Shown: positions 17,938 to 28,183, counted from the stretch's first letter. The stretch is 64,000 nucleotides of DNA from Thalassoglobus neptunius (GCF_007859735.1 NZ_SIHI01000001.1:2902884-2966883), one strand, 5' to 3'. Numbers and translations are program-made. The notes: a model not told the origin generated them from the sequence alone.

Positions 17938-20634
17938 ATGACTGCTTTCTCCCGAATTCTCCCGCTGCTGGCCATTCTTATCACTCAGCTTCCGGCACTC
18001 GCCAGTGAACCTGTTGAGTTCGAAAAGGGTGACAAAGTGGTCATCCTGGGAAATACGCTTGCGGAACGGATGCAGCATTTCGGCTACTTCGAAACCCGAT
18101 TGCATCACCAGTTCCCGGAGCATCAACTGGTCGTCCGAAATCTTGGATGGTCTGCGGACTCTATCGGTGAGCGGCTCCGGTCGCAGGATTTTCATGAACA
18201 CGGACACACCCTCATCGACCATCAACCCAACGTCATCCTCGCGATGGTGGGGTTCAATGAGTCCTTCGCAGGCGAGGCCGGACTCGCCCAATTCGAGAAG
18301 CAACTGGCTGAGTTTCTTCAGGATCTCAAACAGCTGAAATATCCCTCGACCACTTATTCTCGCGGTTCCTACACACCGAAGCTGCAGGACAAATCCGGTG
18401 ATCCCCATCACGGAGTGAAAATCGTGCTGCTCACACCGATTGCGAATGAAGATCTTCCTGAGCGGGGAATTTTCGCAGGGAAACAGAACAACCCACGACT
18501 TCGCCTCTACTCCGCAGCAATGCAGAAAGTTGCCGCTGACGAAGGAGTGCTCTGTGTCGACATCTTCACACCGACACACCTCGCCATGAACGAATCGACC
18601 ACTCCCTGGACGATGAACGGAATTCATTTGAATGAAACGGGTTATCAACGCCTGTCAGAAATTCTCGAAGAACAGTTGTTCGGAACGGCATCTCCGTGGG
18701 ACTCAGAATTTGAAACCTTGAGGAAAGAAGTCGCCGAAAAGAACCAGCAGTTTTTCTACGACTATCGGGCTGTGAATGGTTATTACATCTACGGAGGCCG
18801 GAAGAATCCGTTCGGAGTGATCAATTTCCCGGCGGAGTTCGCCAAGCTGCGAGAGATGATTCGACATCGCGATGAACGAATCTGGGCAGTCGCTCAGGGA
18901 ACGTCTGTCCCCGCTGCGATCGATGACTCCGAGACTGGAGAACTCTCAGAAGTTCGAACGAATTACACGAACGAGATTTCAATCTCTTCACCCGAAGAGG
19001 CTGCACTATCTTTCTATCTCTCGGCAGGATTCAAGATCGAGCTGTGGGCTTCCGAAGTTGAATTCCCGAACCTCCAAAACCCCGTGCAGTTCACGTTCGA
19101 CAGCCAGGGAAGAATGTACGTCACCACAATGCCGTCATACCCGATGGTCCTTCCCGGAGAACAAGCCAACGACAAAATTCTCATCCTGTCTGATGAAGAT
19201 CACGATGGAAAAGCTGACACGGAAATCGTGTTTGCGAAGGGACTCTATCTCCCGACCGGAATCGAACTCGCACATGGGGGAGCATATGTCGCACAACAGC
19301 CCAACCTCATGTTTCTGAAGGACACAGACAACGACGATGTGGCTGATGAATATCAATTGAGGCTGCACGGTTTCGATTCCGCAGACTCTCATCACGCGAT
19401 CAGTGCATTTGAACTCGGGCCGGGAGGAGCCCTCTATTTTCAGGAGGGGACGTTTCAACACAGCCAGATTGAAACTCCGTACGGACCGCAGCAGGTCGCC
19501 AACTCAGCTGTCTTTCGATACGAGCCTCGCCGCGAAAAGCTGGATGTGTTTGTTTCGTACGACTTCGCCAATCCCTGGGGACACTGCTTTGATCAGTGGG
19601 GACAGAACTTCGTGGCTGATGCTTCCGGGGGAGCCAACTATGTCGGAGCTGCCTTCTCCGGGGAGGTCATTCATCCACGAAAGCATCCCGTCATGAAAGA
19701 GTTTCTCGTGAAGCAATGGCGTCCGACCTGCGGGTGTGAAATCGTTTCCAGTTGGCAATTCCCGGGCGAAATGCAGGGAGACTACCTCTTGAACAACTGC
19801 ATCGGTTTTCAGGGAGTTCTCCGCTATCGCATTCAAGAGGAAGGCTCGGGATTTTTCGCTCGGCCAGCAGAACCAATATTTCGTTCTGCCGATCCCAGCT
19901 TTCGCCCTGTCGATCTTCAATTCGGACCAGACGGAGCATTGTACGTTCTCGACTGGTTCAATCCCCTCGTCGGCCATATGCAGCACAGCTTGAGAGATCC
20001 CAACCGGGACAAACAACATGGTCGGATCTGGAAGGTCACCTATCAAGACCGTCCCATGGTGGAATCGCAGAACCTCGCATCGATCACCATTCCGGAGCTT
20101 CTCGACCAACTTCAGCAACACGAAGACCGCACTCGATACCGAACGCGCCGGGAATTGGGTCAACGTGACAAACAGGACGTCCTGTCCGCGATCGACTCAC
20201 TCGTCGCTCAAACTTCTGAAGAAACTCTCTCAGGACAAAAATTGCTGTTGGAGTGCCTGTGGGTCAAACAACATCACGATGCCATCGACGAAGCTCTGCT
20301 CGATCGAGTTCTCGCCGCGCCCGATGGTCGCGTTCGAGCTGCAGCAGTGCGTGTCCTGTGCTATTGGCGTGATCGGATCAATGACCCCTTATCAAAACTT
20401 CAACTGGCGATGCACGATGAACACCCGCGTGTCCGACTGGAAGTCCTGCGTGCCCTCAGCTTCTTTCATGAGGAACGAGCACTTGAAATCGCAGTGGAGT
20501 CGTTGATTTACGAACAGGACACTTATCTGGAATACACGTTGGCGGAGACGTTGGAAACTCTTCAGAACCGCTTCGATGCGAACTCTCCTCCCCTTTCCTC
20601 CGATGACCCCATTTCGAAAGAGGACTCTGAGTAA
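17938..20634 (+). CDS. SGNH/GDSL hydrolase fused to PVC-type dehydrogenase-like beta-propeller and HEAT repeats
   Basis: 898 residues with an N-terminal signal peptide ('LPLLAILITQLPALA'). Residues about 25-240 are an SGNH-hydrolase-like domain ('VVILGNTLAERMQHFGYFET', 'NLGWSADSIGER', 'MVGFNESFAG', C-terminal block 'GIHLNETGY'). Residues about 355-690 are a beta-propeller of the PVC-type membrane-bound dehydrogenase family ('LWASEVEFPNLQNPVQFTFD', 'FGPDGALYVLDWFNPLVGH'). The C-terminus (about 700-880) looks like HEAT-type helical repeats. The C-terminal CxxCH heme domain often seen in relatives is absent. Probably periplasmic; substrate unknown. Confidence 0.85.
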   Translation: MTAFSRILPLLAILITQLPALASEPVEFEKGDKVVILGNTLAERMQHFGYFETRLHHQFPEHQLVVRNLGWSADSIGERLRSQDFHEHGHTLIDHQPNVILAMVGFNESFAGEAGLAQFEKQLAEFLQDLKQLKYPSTTYSRGSYTPKLQDKSGDPHHGVKIVLLTPIANEDLPERGIFAGKQNNPRLRLYSAAMQKVAADEGVLCVDIFTPTHLAMNESTTPWTMNGIHLNETGYQRLSEILEEQLFGTASPWDSEFETLRKEVAEKNQQFFYDYRAVNGYYIYGGRKNPFGVINFPAEFAKLREMIRHRDERIWAVAQGTSVPAAIDDSETGELSEVRTNYTNEISISSPEEAALSFYLSAGFKIELWASEVEFPNLQNPVQFTFDSQGRMYVTTMPSYPMVLPGEQANDKILILSDEDHDGKADTEIVFAKGLYLPTGIELAHGGAYVAQQPNLMFLKDTDNDDVADEYQLRLHGFDSADSHHAISAFELGPGGALYFQEGTFQHSQIETPYGPQQVANSAVFRYEPRREKLDVFVSYDFANPWGHCFDQWGQNFVADASGGANYVGAAFSGEVIHPRKHPVMKEFLVKQWRPTCGCEIVSSWQFPGEMQGDYLLNNCIGFQGVLRYRIQEEGSGFFARPAEPIFRSADPSFRPVDLQFGPDGALYVLDWFNPLVGHMQHSLRDPNRDKQHGRIWKVTYQDRPMVESQNLASITIPELLDQLQQHEDRTRYRTRRELGQRDKQDVLSAIDSLVAQTSEETLSGQKLLLECLWVKQHHDAIDEALLDRVLAAPDGRVRAAAVRVLCYWRDRINDPLSKLQLAMHDEHPRVRLEVLRALSFFHEERALEIAVESLIYEQDTYLEYTLAETLETLQNRFDANSPPLSSDDPISKEDSE

Positions 20635-20971
20635 TTTCGACGAAATTGGTCCTCGGGACATGTCTCAACTGCCACGACTTTCGAGCCTCCGCAGAGGCGA
20701 ATCTCCCTGGTATTCCGATCTCCATCGACTCTGAGATCCCGATCAATCTGACTCGATGAAAAAGATTCAGGCCCGATGATCAGTGGAATCGTCTTGTTGG
20801 AGTCCCTTGTCGGTTCTACAATCGACGAGATCATTTTTAACAAGCTTTCACAAACTCGCGGGAGTGAACCCAGCGATTTGCTGACACAGTCCTCTTCCGA
20901 GAGGATATGGATCAGTAGTCCATCAGGGATTCGAATTCCGTGTTGATATCCGGCGTTGAGGTGAGACGAGT
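20635..20971. other. Intergenic region upstream of ctpA-like gene
   Basis: About 337 bp with no convincing gene. Open frames on the minus strand here have no recognisable family and no ribosome-binding site. It presumably contains the promoter of the peptidase gene; no clear -35/-10 pair or terminator was identified. Confidence 0.5.
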
Positions 20972-22465
20972 ATGAATCATCGATTGGAATCCTTCACTTG
21001 GGCAGCCACGTCTGCCCTTCTCACGGCAGCCATCTTTCTGACGACGGTTTCCAGTCAAGGAATCGCCCACGCCCAGGCAGACGACAACGACTCCGCTACT
21101 GCCGAACCGGATGAAGACTACTACGAACTAATGCGGGTCTTCGTTGACACGTTCCAACAGATCGACCGCAACTATGTGAAGGAAGTCGATCGACGTGAAC
21201 TGGTCGACGCCGCCGTTCGGGGAATGCTGTCCGAGCTTGATCCGTATTCCAACTACATTTCCCCCGACGATGTGGAACGCTTCACAGAAGCCATCACTCA
21301 AGAATTTGGTGGCGTCGGAATCCGAGTCGGATTCGATGACGAAATGCGAGCCATTGAAATAACAACGCCCATTCCGGGAAGCCCTGCTTATCGTGCCGGA
21401 ATCAAATCTGGCGATCGGATTGTCGAAATCGATGGCGAAGCTGTCCGCGACTTTCCCAAGAATCGCGAAATGGACCGGGCCGTTGAATTGCTTCGCGGAT
21501 TGCCGGGCGAAAGCGTTGAAGTCGCCGTTCGTCGTGCCGCATCCGGAGAAGTTGAAAAGATGACGCTCACCCGCGAACTCATTCAACTCGATACCGTGAT
21601 GGGAAACACTTACAACGAGGATGGAACATGGAACTTCATGTTCGATGACGAGTTGAAAATCGGATACGCCCGGCTGACTCATTTCACGTCGCGGAGTGCC
21701 GGCGAACTGCGGGAAGCACTCAAGACTCTCCGCAAAGACGACATGAAAGCGTTCATTCTGGACCTTCGGTTCAACCCCGGCGGACAGCTGCAATCGGCGA
21801 TCGATATTTCCGATCTGTTTATCGAAGAAGGTCGAATCGTCAGCACCGAAGGACGCAACAGCCGTCCCCGCTCCTGGTCCGCAAAGCGATTCGGCACCTT
21901 TACAGGATTCCCGATGGCGATCTTGATCAATCGTTACAGTGCCTCCGCCAGCGAAATCGTCAGTGCCTGCCTTCAAGATCATGATCGAGCTGTCGTGATC
22001 GGCGAACGCAGCTGGGGAAAAGGGAGCGTGCAAAACGTCATTGAGCTTGAGGAAGGCAACAGCCAACTCAAATTGACCACTGCGAGCTATCATCGTCCCA
22101 GTGGAAAGAACATCCACCGGTTCCCCAACGCAAAAGAAAGCGACGAATGGGGTGTGATGCCGAACGACGGATATCTCGTCAAATTCACCATGGAAGAGAT
22201 GACCAAGTATCAGGAAGATCGCCGTGACCGCGATATCGTCGATCCCCAGGATCCCGTCGAAAGCACCTTCGAAGACACTCAACTGGAAAAAGCCATCGAG
22301 TACCTGAAAGCAGAACTCGGAGTGGATTCAGAGGAAACGGAAGACAGCGTCGAAGAAAAGGCAGCGAGCGGCTCTGAAGAAGAGTCCGAAGAAGCTGACG
22401 CAGACGAAGCGGAAGTCTCTCTTCGAGAACTGTTCTACCAGTTTCCAAAACAGCTCGTTGGTTAA
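20972..22465 (+). CDS. S41 family C-terminal processing peptidase
   Basis: 497 residues. Signal peptide ('AATSALLTAAIFLTTVSSQG', with 'AHA' cleavage). A helical N-terminal region contains 'GMLSELDPYSNYISPDD'; a PDZ domain follows (about 108-190, 'GVGIRVGFDD', 'GIKSGDRIVEIDG'). The S41 core has 'DLRFNPGGQLQSAIDISDLF' and the catalytic Ser in 'YSASASEIVSA' (about residue 325), with the Lys 25 residues on in 'SWGKGSVQ'. This serine/lysine protease family trims or degrades periplasmic proteins. The C-terminus ends in a Glu-rich tail. Confidence 0.95.
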   Translation: MNHRLESFTWAATSALLTAAIFLTTVSSQGIAHAQADDNDSATAEPDEDYYELMRVFVDTFQQIDRNYVKEVDRRELVDAAVRGMLSELDPYSNYISPDDVERFTEAITQEFGGVGIRVGFDDEMRAIEITTPIPGSPAYRAGIKSGDRIVEIDGEAVRDFPKNREMDRAVELLRGLPGESVEVAVRRAASGEVEKMTLTRELIQLDTVMGNTYNEDGTWNFMFDDELKIGYARLTHFTSRSAGELREALKTLRKDDMKAFILDLRFNPGGQLQSAIDISDLFIEEGRIVSTEGRNSRPRSWSAKRFGTFTGFPMAILINRYSASASEIVSACLQDHDRAVVIGERSWGKGSVQNVIELEEGNSQLKLTTASYHRPSGKNIHRFPNAKESDEWGVMPNDGYLVKFTMEEMTKYQEDRRDRDIVDPQDPVESTFEDTQLEKAIEYLKAELGVDSEETEDSVEEKAASGSEEESEEADADEAEVSLRELFYQFPKQLVG

Positions 22466-22530
22466 ATCGTCTTCGTGCGTTTGTTCCATCGAACGGACGT
22501 GATTGATGCGATCGAAGATGAATTCGCTGA

Positions 22531-22557
22531 GAGAAGCTGACCTTCAGACAGCTTCTC
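22531..22557. other. Perfect inverted repeat between peptidase gene and tsaD
   Basis: Arms GAGAAGCTG and CAGCTTCTC (9 bp, 9-nt loop). No T run follows on either strand, so it is not a standard intrinsic terminator. It could be an RNA stem in the 3' UTR of the peptidase gene or the 5' UTR of tsaD. Confidence 0.6.
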
Positions 22558-22627
22558 GCCAGTTCATCTAAACAGACGCTGCGACCACTTTTACGCTCAC
22601 GCTTTGAGATCGCTTCAAGAATTTGAC

Positions 22628-23677
22628 ATGGCCAATCCTGCCTCAGACGCCAAGGTTTTGCTCGCACTCGAATCGTCATGCGACGAAACCGCAGCGGCCG
22701 TCATCGATGATCAACTCCATGTTCTCAGCAGCGTGGTCGCGACTCAGGATGAATTGCATCAACGCTTCGGCGGTGTTGTTCCTGAAATCGCTTCGCGTGC
22801 CCATCTTGAGAACCTGCTTCCGGTCATCGATGAAGCTCTGTCACGATCCGGAAAGAGCCTCGAAGACCTTTCTGCAATTGCCGTCATGACCGAGCCTGGG
22901 CTCGTCGGCTCATTGCTGGTCGGGCTCACTGCAGCAAAGACTCTCGCACTCGTCACCGATCGACCACTTGTGACCGTGAATCACATTCACGCTCATTTGT
23001 TCGCCTGCCAGATGGATGCAGATAATGACATCTTTCCCGCCCTGGGACTGGTCGTCAGCGGCGGACACACCAATCTCTACGATTGCCGCTCCGCAACAGA
23101 GTACGAACTGATCGGGTCCACGATCGACGATGCAGCTGGAGAAGCATTCGACAAAGCTGCCGCAATTCTTGGTCTCCCGTACCCAGGTGGTCCGTTCATT
23201 TCACGCATCGCGGAAAAGGGAGATCCCAAGGCCTTTCGATTTCCCAGAACGTTCATCAAAGACGAACGCCTGGCTTTCAGCTTCAGCGGAATCAAAACCG
23301 CAATTCGCTATACCGCGCTCGGTCAACCCGGTTCAAGAGAACCTGTTCCTGATCTTGATGAACAGCGAATCGCCGATCTGGCCGCCAGCTTTCAGGAAGC
23401 GGTGGTGGATGTCCTCGTTGCCAAGTGTCGACAAGCTGCCGAACGCTATGGTCGCACCACGTTGTGCATCGGCGGAGGAGTGGCAGCGAATCTTCGATTT
23501 CGTGAGCGTCTCGCGGAAATGGCTTCTCAAACCGGATTCCGCATCATCATCGCCCCTCAGTCGTTGTGCACGGATAACGCCGCCATGGCTGCGATCGCGT
23601 GGAAGCTATTGGAAGAAGGAAGAGTCGCCGCTCTCGACGCCGATGTCGTTCCCGGCCTTGTTCGCCTGAAGCAGTAG
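22628..23677 (+). CDS. tsaD: tRNA N6-adenosine threonylcarbamoyltransferase
   Basis: 349 residues from ATG 22628. The alternative TTG at 22604 adds eight residues outside the family consensus. TsaD transfers threonylcarbamoyl to A37 of ANN-decoding tRNAs, with TsaB and TsaE. Signatures: '[14 protein letters not shown]' at the N-terminus, '[15 protein letters not shown]', the iron-ligand motif '[10 protein letters not shown]' (about residue 118), '[11 protein letters not shown]', '[22 protein letters not shown]', 'FSFSGIKTA' and '[16 protein letters not shown]'. Essential housekeeping gene; partner genes are not in the window. Confidence 0.97.
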   Translation: MANPASDAKVLLALESSCDETAAAVIDDQLHVLSSVVATQDELHQRFGGVVPEIASRAHLENLLPVIDEALSRSGKSLEDLSAIAVMTEPGLVGSLLVGLTAAKTLALVTDRPLVTVNHIHAHLFACQMDADNDIFPALGLVVSGGHTNLYDCRSATEYELIGSTIDDAAGEAFDKAAAILGLPYPGGPFISRIAEKGDPKAFRFPRTFIKDERLAFSFSGIKTAIRYTALGQPGSREPVPDLDEQRIADLAASFQEAVVDVLVAKCRQAAERYGRTTLCIGGGVAANLRFRERLAEMASQTGFRIIIAPQSLCTDNAAMAAIAWKLLEEGRVAALDADVVPGLVRLKQ

Positions 23678-23816
23678 TCACCCTTCGAGAATGCTTCGCA
23701 CTGTCGGCTGAACGCGTTTCTGAAACGCTTGCTGCCGCATAGCTTCGAGTGAATCACGCGATCCAAAGAAGAAGACCGGGCGAGACAAGATAGTCTCTCG
23801 CCGGGCTCAAGAAATC

Positions 23817-23848
23817 AAAAAAGCCCACTGACATGATTGTCAGTGGGC
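23817..23848 (-). terminator. Intrinsic terminator, minus strand
   Basis: Arms 23823-23833 and 23838-23848 are perfectly complementary over 11 bp with a 4-nt loop. Six T follow on the minus strand (23822-23817). No minus-strand coding gene lies upstream of it. Confidence 0.85.
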
Positions 23849-23934
23849 CGTCCGTGTCGCGGGGTCTATGAAGCATGCTAGCGAATATCAAAATGGTCCC
23901 GATCCGGTGACACGGCATAAACGGGAATAATGGA
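23817..23934 (-). ncRNA. Candidate structured small RNA
   Basis: About 118 nt transcribed leftward. Promoter-like elements are TTGACG (23968-23963), a 17-bp spacer and TACCTT (23945-23940). Inside, CCGTGTC (23915-23909) can pair with GACACGG (23858-23852), closing a loop of about 50 nt. The RNA would end in a perfect 11-bp stem (GCCCACTGACA / TGTCAGTGGGC) and six T. There is no open frame of note. It does not match 6S, tmRNA, RNase P or SRP RNA by eye. Its existence is inferred from signals only. Confidence 0.45.
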
Positions 23935-24268
23935 AACGGAAGGTAGCAAAGACGGCGCCATACGTCAATTATTTCCGCGAATCATCAAAAGCCTTGCGTT
24001 TCAGCATCAATCCAACATGGTCGATGCGAATCCACAAAGTCAGTTGGATCGATCTGATCTTGCGAAATGAAACGGTGGCTGATTCGCTCTGCGACACCAT
24101 TGGATTCGCTAACCCGAAAAGTGCGGGATTCTCTCGTGTTTCGGGAGAAAGGATGGGCTTCGCAGCTGTTTCCGAGACATGGCATGCCGTCTGCTCTGTG
24201 ATGTCTCTTGAGTAGCATCAGCGCGTCAGCAGAACTTGGCCCGCTACTGCATAGACGTGCGGCGACAG

Positions 24269-24306
24269 GCGTCCTTGGATCGTTTTCAAGGACGCTTTCG
24301 TTTTTT
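24269..24306 (+). terminator. Intrinsic terminator, plus strand
   Basis: Arms GCGTCCTTG (24269-24277) and CAAGGACGC (24287-24295) are perfectly complementary with a 9-nt loop, followed by TTTCGTTTTTT. The nearest plus-strand gene upstream (tsaD) ends 590 bp earlier, so it may end an unannotated RNA or a long tsaD 3' UTR. Confidence 0.85.
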
Positions 24307-24392
24307 AGAGCAAGTTGCTCTTTCCTGTGCACTCGCTTGAACTCTTTCATCAGGTTAAAGACTGAGTTTGCTCGTGCGAGTGAGTGCGAACC
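24306..24392 (-). repeat. 87-bp dispersed repeat, copy A
   Basis: Reverse-oriented copy of a repeat also at 39934-40020 and 48281-48367. All three are exactly 87 bp, with conserved ends (GCACTCACTCGCACGAGCAA on one side, AAGCGAGTGCACAGG plus AGAGCAACTTGCTCTA on the other) and a variable centre of about 20 bp. It abuts the T run of the plus-strand terminator. Confidence 0.85.
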
Positions 24393-24559
24393 AAAACAGA
24401 AAATGCTCAAGTGGGAGACGCTGCAGAAGAATACTGGTTGCAGCAAAACGCAACAACTATTCCGCACCACGTTACGATCCAGTTCCTCATCGTGTACAAT
24501 TCATTCAATGGGATCTTCAGAATGATGAGAACTACTGATTCGCTGTAAGTGAGATCTGA

Positions 24560-26623
24560 ATGGATGACGTTGAAGTCACGCGCGTTGATCACCTCCCTGC
24601 ACAACCCGGCTATCTCGCTGTCTATCGAGGAGACGCACTTCTCGAAGCCGTCGAGCTTCCGTTAAGCGGAAGGCTGACGATTGGCCGGGCGCAATCAAAT
24701 CGCATCGTCATTCCCGATTCCAAATGCAGTCGCGAACACTGTGAACTCTACCTGCGCGGCGGAACTTGGTTCCTCCGTGATCTTGAAAGCCGCAACGGTG
24801 TGACAGTTGATGGGGAACGGGTCGTGTCCGATTCCCCCATCACTTATGGGCAATCCATCCAGATCGGTGGATGCGACCTACGATTCAGCCGGAAGCACCC
24901 GGACGAAGAAGAAGCGAAACCCACGAAGTCTCCCTCAGATACCGATTCTTCGTACGAAATTATCGAGCGCACTTCCGGGTCTCAATTGGATCGACCGTTC
25001 GTCGAGCGCATCAATACTCGTGGCGACGGAACGACAGCGATGTTCCGGATTGCAAGAGAAATTGCATCCGCATCGAGTGTTGCTCAACTCTGCCAGGTCG
25101 TCGTGGATGGGCTCATGCGATTCACGAAGTCAGGAATCGGCGGAGTTCTCCTCCCTGAAGAGGGAACGGAAACATCAGAAGCTTCAAGCTTCGTTCCGAA
25201 GTTTGTTACAGGCAACTCGCCCAAACCAACCTTCTCAAGCTACTTGAGCCAAATTGTTCTGAGCGACGGAGACGCCGTCCTCGCCCACAACATCTCCACA
25301 CACTCCGTGCTCGGTGTGCAAGAGAGCCTCCAGCAACTCCATGCGGAAAGCGCGATCTGTGCTCCGATTCGCCACGATGGCCACTTGCTCGGACTTCTCC
25401 ACCTCTATTGCGTGACCACGGAACACGCGCTGACTCAGATCGATCTTGAGTTTGTCCTCGCCGTCGCTGATCAGATGGGAGACCAACTCTATTCGCTGCT
25501 CGAAAAGCAGGAGTTAGCGACCGGAATCGAAAAAGCCCGTCAGCAAGTCCACGAACTGCATCACCAGCTTCGTGCAGAGACGGAACTGGTCGGACATGGT
25601 CCGAAGCTCGAAGAACTCAGGCGCTCAATCAGTCGTGTTGCGCCGACAGATGCCCTGGTGCTCATTCGCGGAGAAAGCGGAGTCGGAAAAGAACTGGTGG
25701 CCCGCGCCGTACACTTCAACAGTCGACGAAGAGAAGAACCCTTCGTCTGTGTGAACTGTGCCGCTCTGACGGAAAGCCTCCTCGAGAGCGAACTGTTCGG
25801 GCACGAAAAAGGCGCCTTCACAGGGGCCTCGACTCGTCGTGCAGGGAAGTTCGAACAAGCTGACAAGGGGACGCTCTTTCTCGACGAGATCGGAGAGATG
25901 AGCCCGGAAATTCAGGCGAAGTTTCTCCGCATTCTCGAAGGGCAAGCCTTCGAGCGCGTCGGAGGTGGCGAGTCGATCCATGTCGATGTCCGCGTTGTGA
26001 CTGCAACGAACAGGGATCTCGAAGAAGCGGTCCGAGAAGGGACGTTTCGAACAGACCTCTTCTTCCGCCTTCAAGTGATCGAGATTCATGTCCCGGCATT
26101 GCGTGAGCACATCGAGGATTTGCCAGCCATTGCCCAACACTTTGTCGACAAGTTTTCCGCGGAATCCAACTACAAGGGACGCCGATTCGGGTCGGCTGCG
26201 ATTCGCAAGTTGCAAAGCCACTCGTGGCCCGGCAACGTTCGAGAGCTGCGCAATGTCGTCGAGCGCGCGGTGATTCTGTCCGAAAATGAAGTCCTCGAAC
26301 CGGATGATGTTGTTCTGACAAATCTCCGTCTGAGCGAAAGCCAAACGTCCGCAGAGTCAAACGCCGCAACGAATGAGCCAGTCAACGAAGCACTGGAAAC
26401 CAGCGTCGATCCGCTCGTCGATCTCTTCGGAAGTTTCGTTCAACAGGAAGCCAGCCTCGACGAAATCGATCGCTATTACATTCAGGCCGTCTTGAATGCG
26501 ACTGACTGGAATAAGTCGAAAGCTTCGCGAATTTTGCAGATCGAGCGAACGACTCTCGACCGGCGTTTGAAGAAATATGAGATCTCGCGACCAGATGGAA
26601 ATGACGACGAGGATGACGAATGA
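24560..26623 (+). CDS. Sigma-54-dependent activator with FHA and GAF domains
   Basis: 687 residues. An FHA domain (about 25-110, '[20 protein letters not shown]', '[10 protein letters not shown]') should bind phosphothreonine. A GAF-like domain follows (about 155-320). The AAA+ core (about 345-575) has Walker A 'GESGVGKE', an intact sigma-54 contact loop 'GAFTGA' (about residue 417) and Walker B '[11 protein letters not shown]'. A Fis-type HTH closes the protein ('[20 protein letters not shown]'). It should open sigma-54 promoters in response to a phospho-partner. Its ATGA overlap links it to the next small gene. Targets are unknown; the clpB promoter in this window is a candidate by inference only. 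Confidence 0.94.
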   Translation: MDDVEVTRVDHLPAQPGYLAVYRGDALLEAVELPLSGRLTIGRAQSNRIVIPDSKCSREHCELYLRGGTWFLRDLESRNGVTVDGERVVSDSPITYGQSIQIGGCDLRFSRKHPDEEEAKPTKSPSDTDSSYEIIERTSGSQLDRPFVERINTRGDGTTAMFRIAREIASASSVAQLCQVVVDGLMRFTKSGIGGVLLPEEGTETSEASSFVPKFVTGNSPKPTFSSYLSQIVLSDGDAVLAHNISTHSVLGVQESLQQLHAESAICAPIRHDGHLLGLLHLYCVTTEHALTQIDLEFVLAVADQMGDQLYSLLEKQELATGIEKARQQVHELHHQLRAETELVGHGPKLEELRRSISRVAPTDALVLIRGESGVGKELVARAVHFNSRRREEPFVCVNCAALTESLLESELFGHEKGAFTGASTRRAGKFEQADKGTLFLDEIGEMSPEIQAKFLRILEGQAFERVGGGESIHVDVRVVTATNRDLEEAVREGTFRTDLFFRLQVIEIHVPALREHIEDLPAIAQHFVDKFSAESNYKGRRFGSAAIRKLQSHSWPGNVRELRNVVERAVILSENEVLEPDDVVLTNLRLSESQTSAESNAATNEPVNEALETSVDPLVDLFGSFVQQEASLDEIDRYYIQAVLNATDWNKSKASRILQIERTTLDRRLKKYEISRPDGNDDEDDE

Positions 26624-27033
26624 CAGAGTCTTCTGATAGTTCCAAACAGTTGGCACAACTCGTGGACCGATGTCAGCAGGCGATGGCTCACGCCTGGGTT
26701 GTCCGCGCGTTTCTGAGGCACTGCGACGAAGCGGAAGATTTCCCGGAATTGACACTCATCAGTCGCTCCATTTTTGATGTTTCACGAGCCCTTGAGACAA
26801 GAGTCACTGATCCGATGGGCTACTTCAAAATGCTCACGAAGAAGATCGGAAAGTTTCGCGCAGCTGTCGAAGAGTTCGCCAAACAGGTTCCTGAGATTTC
26901 GTCGCACACCAACTTTGCTCAGTCAGTGATTTCACTCCGGGGCTCGGTGATGATCCTCGACGAATCTTTAAAACAAGCACGGGAAGTGGCCATTCAGGCG
27001 GAAGCATCGAAGACAGGACCCGCCACCGGATGA
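26620..27033 (+). CDS. Hypothetical helical protein coupled to the sigma-54 activator
   Basis: 137 residues, almost entirely helical by composition ('[33 protein letters not shown]' region), without signal peptide or membrane segment. Its start overlaps the stop of the activator gene by 4 bp (ATGA), so the two are translationally coupled and may act together. No family recognised. Confidence 0.75.
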   Translation: MTESSDSSKQLAQLVDRCQQAMAHAWVVRAFLRHCDEAEDFPELTLISRSIFDVSRALETRVTDPMGYFKMLTKKIGKFRAAVEEFAKQVPEISSHTNFAQSVISLRGSVMILDESLKQAREVAIQAEASKTGPATG

Positions 27034-27139
27034 CATCCCGGTTCATCTCGACTTCGCAACTGCCGCGCTGTCTTGTCCTTAGACAGTGTTCGTCTTAAGC
27101 AGTAGCGCCCAGTGCAGGGATTCGCCCAAGCCAAGTGTT

Positions 27140-28087
27140 TCAGGTCATTGGAATCCATCGCCTGACGACAACTGCCGGGACGAGTAGAGCCAGAATCGTC
27201 AGCGAGTAGGGAAGGGCAGCGGAGCCCAAGAATCCGAAGATGACCATGGCATCGATCACAATCAGTGAAAGCAGCAGAACTCCCACCGCGGGCTGAATTG
27301 TCGCAGGTGAGGGGAACGAAATCGCCCTCAGCACCCGTCGATTGATCGTAAGAAAGATCACTCCCCAGACAAACAGAATCGAAACCTGATCGGTATCTCC
27401 AGGGACGGGAAGATCGATTCCAAAAAAACTCGAGAAACGACCGATCCAGAACGCAATCGCAAACAGCCCCAAGTCAATCACCGCCAGCGACAGAGCGAGC
27501 GGTCCGCGAGAATTCTCGACAGCTTCCCGCTTGGCGAACAGCGTCACTCCGACGATATAAACACCAATCGCTCCGGCATACCAGAGCAGAGGTTGTTGAA
27601 ACACCCCTTGAACCGAGTCAGCCGCCGCGCTCCCCGCCATCAGCAGATTGATTGTTCGGCACAGCCCCATGAAGATCGGACCCAACTGTGTCCGCTTCAT
27701 GTATCGATCATATAGAAGGACGGACAGGCAGAGCGCAATCGCTAGCAAGAATGTTGGAAGACCGACAATCGCAGCACAGACGAGCCCTGAGCCCATCAGG
27801 ATGGAACCGAAGGTCGTCGCTGCTTTGGCAGAAACCGCACCGGACGGAATCGGTCGAGAGGGCCGTTCTTCACGATCCTGTTCAACATCGAAGACGTCAT
27901 TGAACACCATCCCGGCGAGATAGATTCCCACCGTGCTCACTAGAACGAGAATGAAATCGGAAAGAGGAGCCAGTCCACCATGCGCGATCAGGAATCCAGC
28001 CAGCGTATTTGAGATGGCTGTAAATACCGTGGGAAAGCGACACAGTCGAAGATAGACGTTCATCTCTGTTTCCGCTTCGAAGCTCAA
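27140..28087 (-). CDS. UbiA-family prenyltransferase
   Basis: 315 residues with about nine membrane helices. The first aspartate-rich motif is 'NDVFDVEQDREERPSRPIPSG' (about 63-83), the prenyl-diphosphate/Mg binding site of UbiA enzymes. A second 'YDRYMKR' motif lies near 125. These enzymes attach a polyprenyl chain to an aromatic or other acceptor. The start may instead be the internal Met at 28063. It lies downstream of an acyl carrier protein and a ketosynthase on the same strand, but a strong terminator (28184-28218) separates them, so it may have its own promoter. Confidence 0.88.
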   Translation of the reverse strand: MSFEAETEMNVYLRLCRFPTVFTAISNTLAGFLIAHGGLAPLSDFILVLVSTVGIYLAGMVFNDVFDVEQDREERPSRPIPSGAVSAKAATTFGSILMGSGLVCAAIVGLPTFLLAIALCLSVLLYDRYMKRTQLGPIFMGLCRTINLLMAGSAAADSVQGVFQQPLLWYAGAIGVYIVGVTLFAKREAVENSRGPLALSLAVIDLGLFAIAFWIGRFSSFFGIDLPVPGDTDQVSILFVWGVIFLTINRRVLRAISFPSPATIQPAVGVLLLSLIVIDAMVIFGFLGSAALPYSLTILALLVPAVVVRRWIPMT

Positions 28088-28183
28088 TCAGATCGGGAAT
28101 TCCGACCCGGCAGGACGAGTCAATCAGCAACGCTTGATGTAAGGTCGCCTGCGCATCGAAAGAGCGAGCCCGTGACGACGATG

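Larger units (their letters stand above)
23678..24559. other. 882-bp ORF-poor region with outward-facing terminators
   Basis: No open frame here has coding character. The region contains, left to right: a bulged hairpin (about 23776-23805), a perfect minus-strand terminator (23817-23848), a candidate structured RNA on the minus strand, a perfect plus-strand terminator (24269-24306), one copy of the 87-bp repeat, and the presumed promoter of the sigma-54 activator gene. Confidence 0.6.

Noticed and set aside
23994-24215. Plus-strand ORF of 73 residues
   Set aside because: No coding character or ribosome-binding site; lies between the two outward terminators where RNA signals are stronger.
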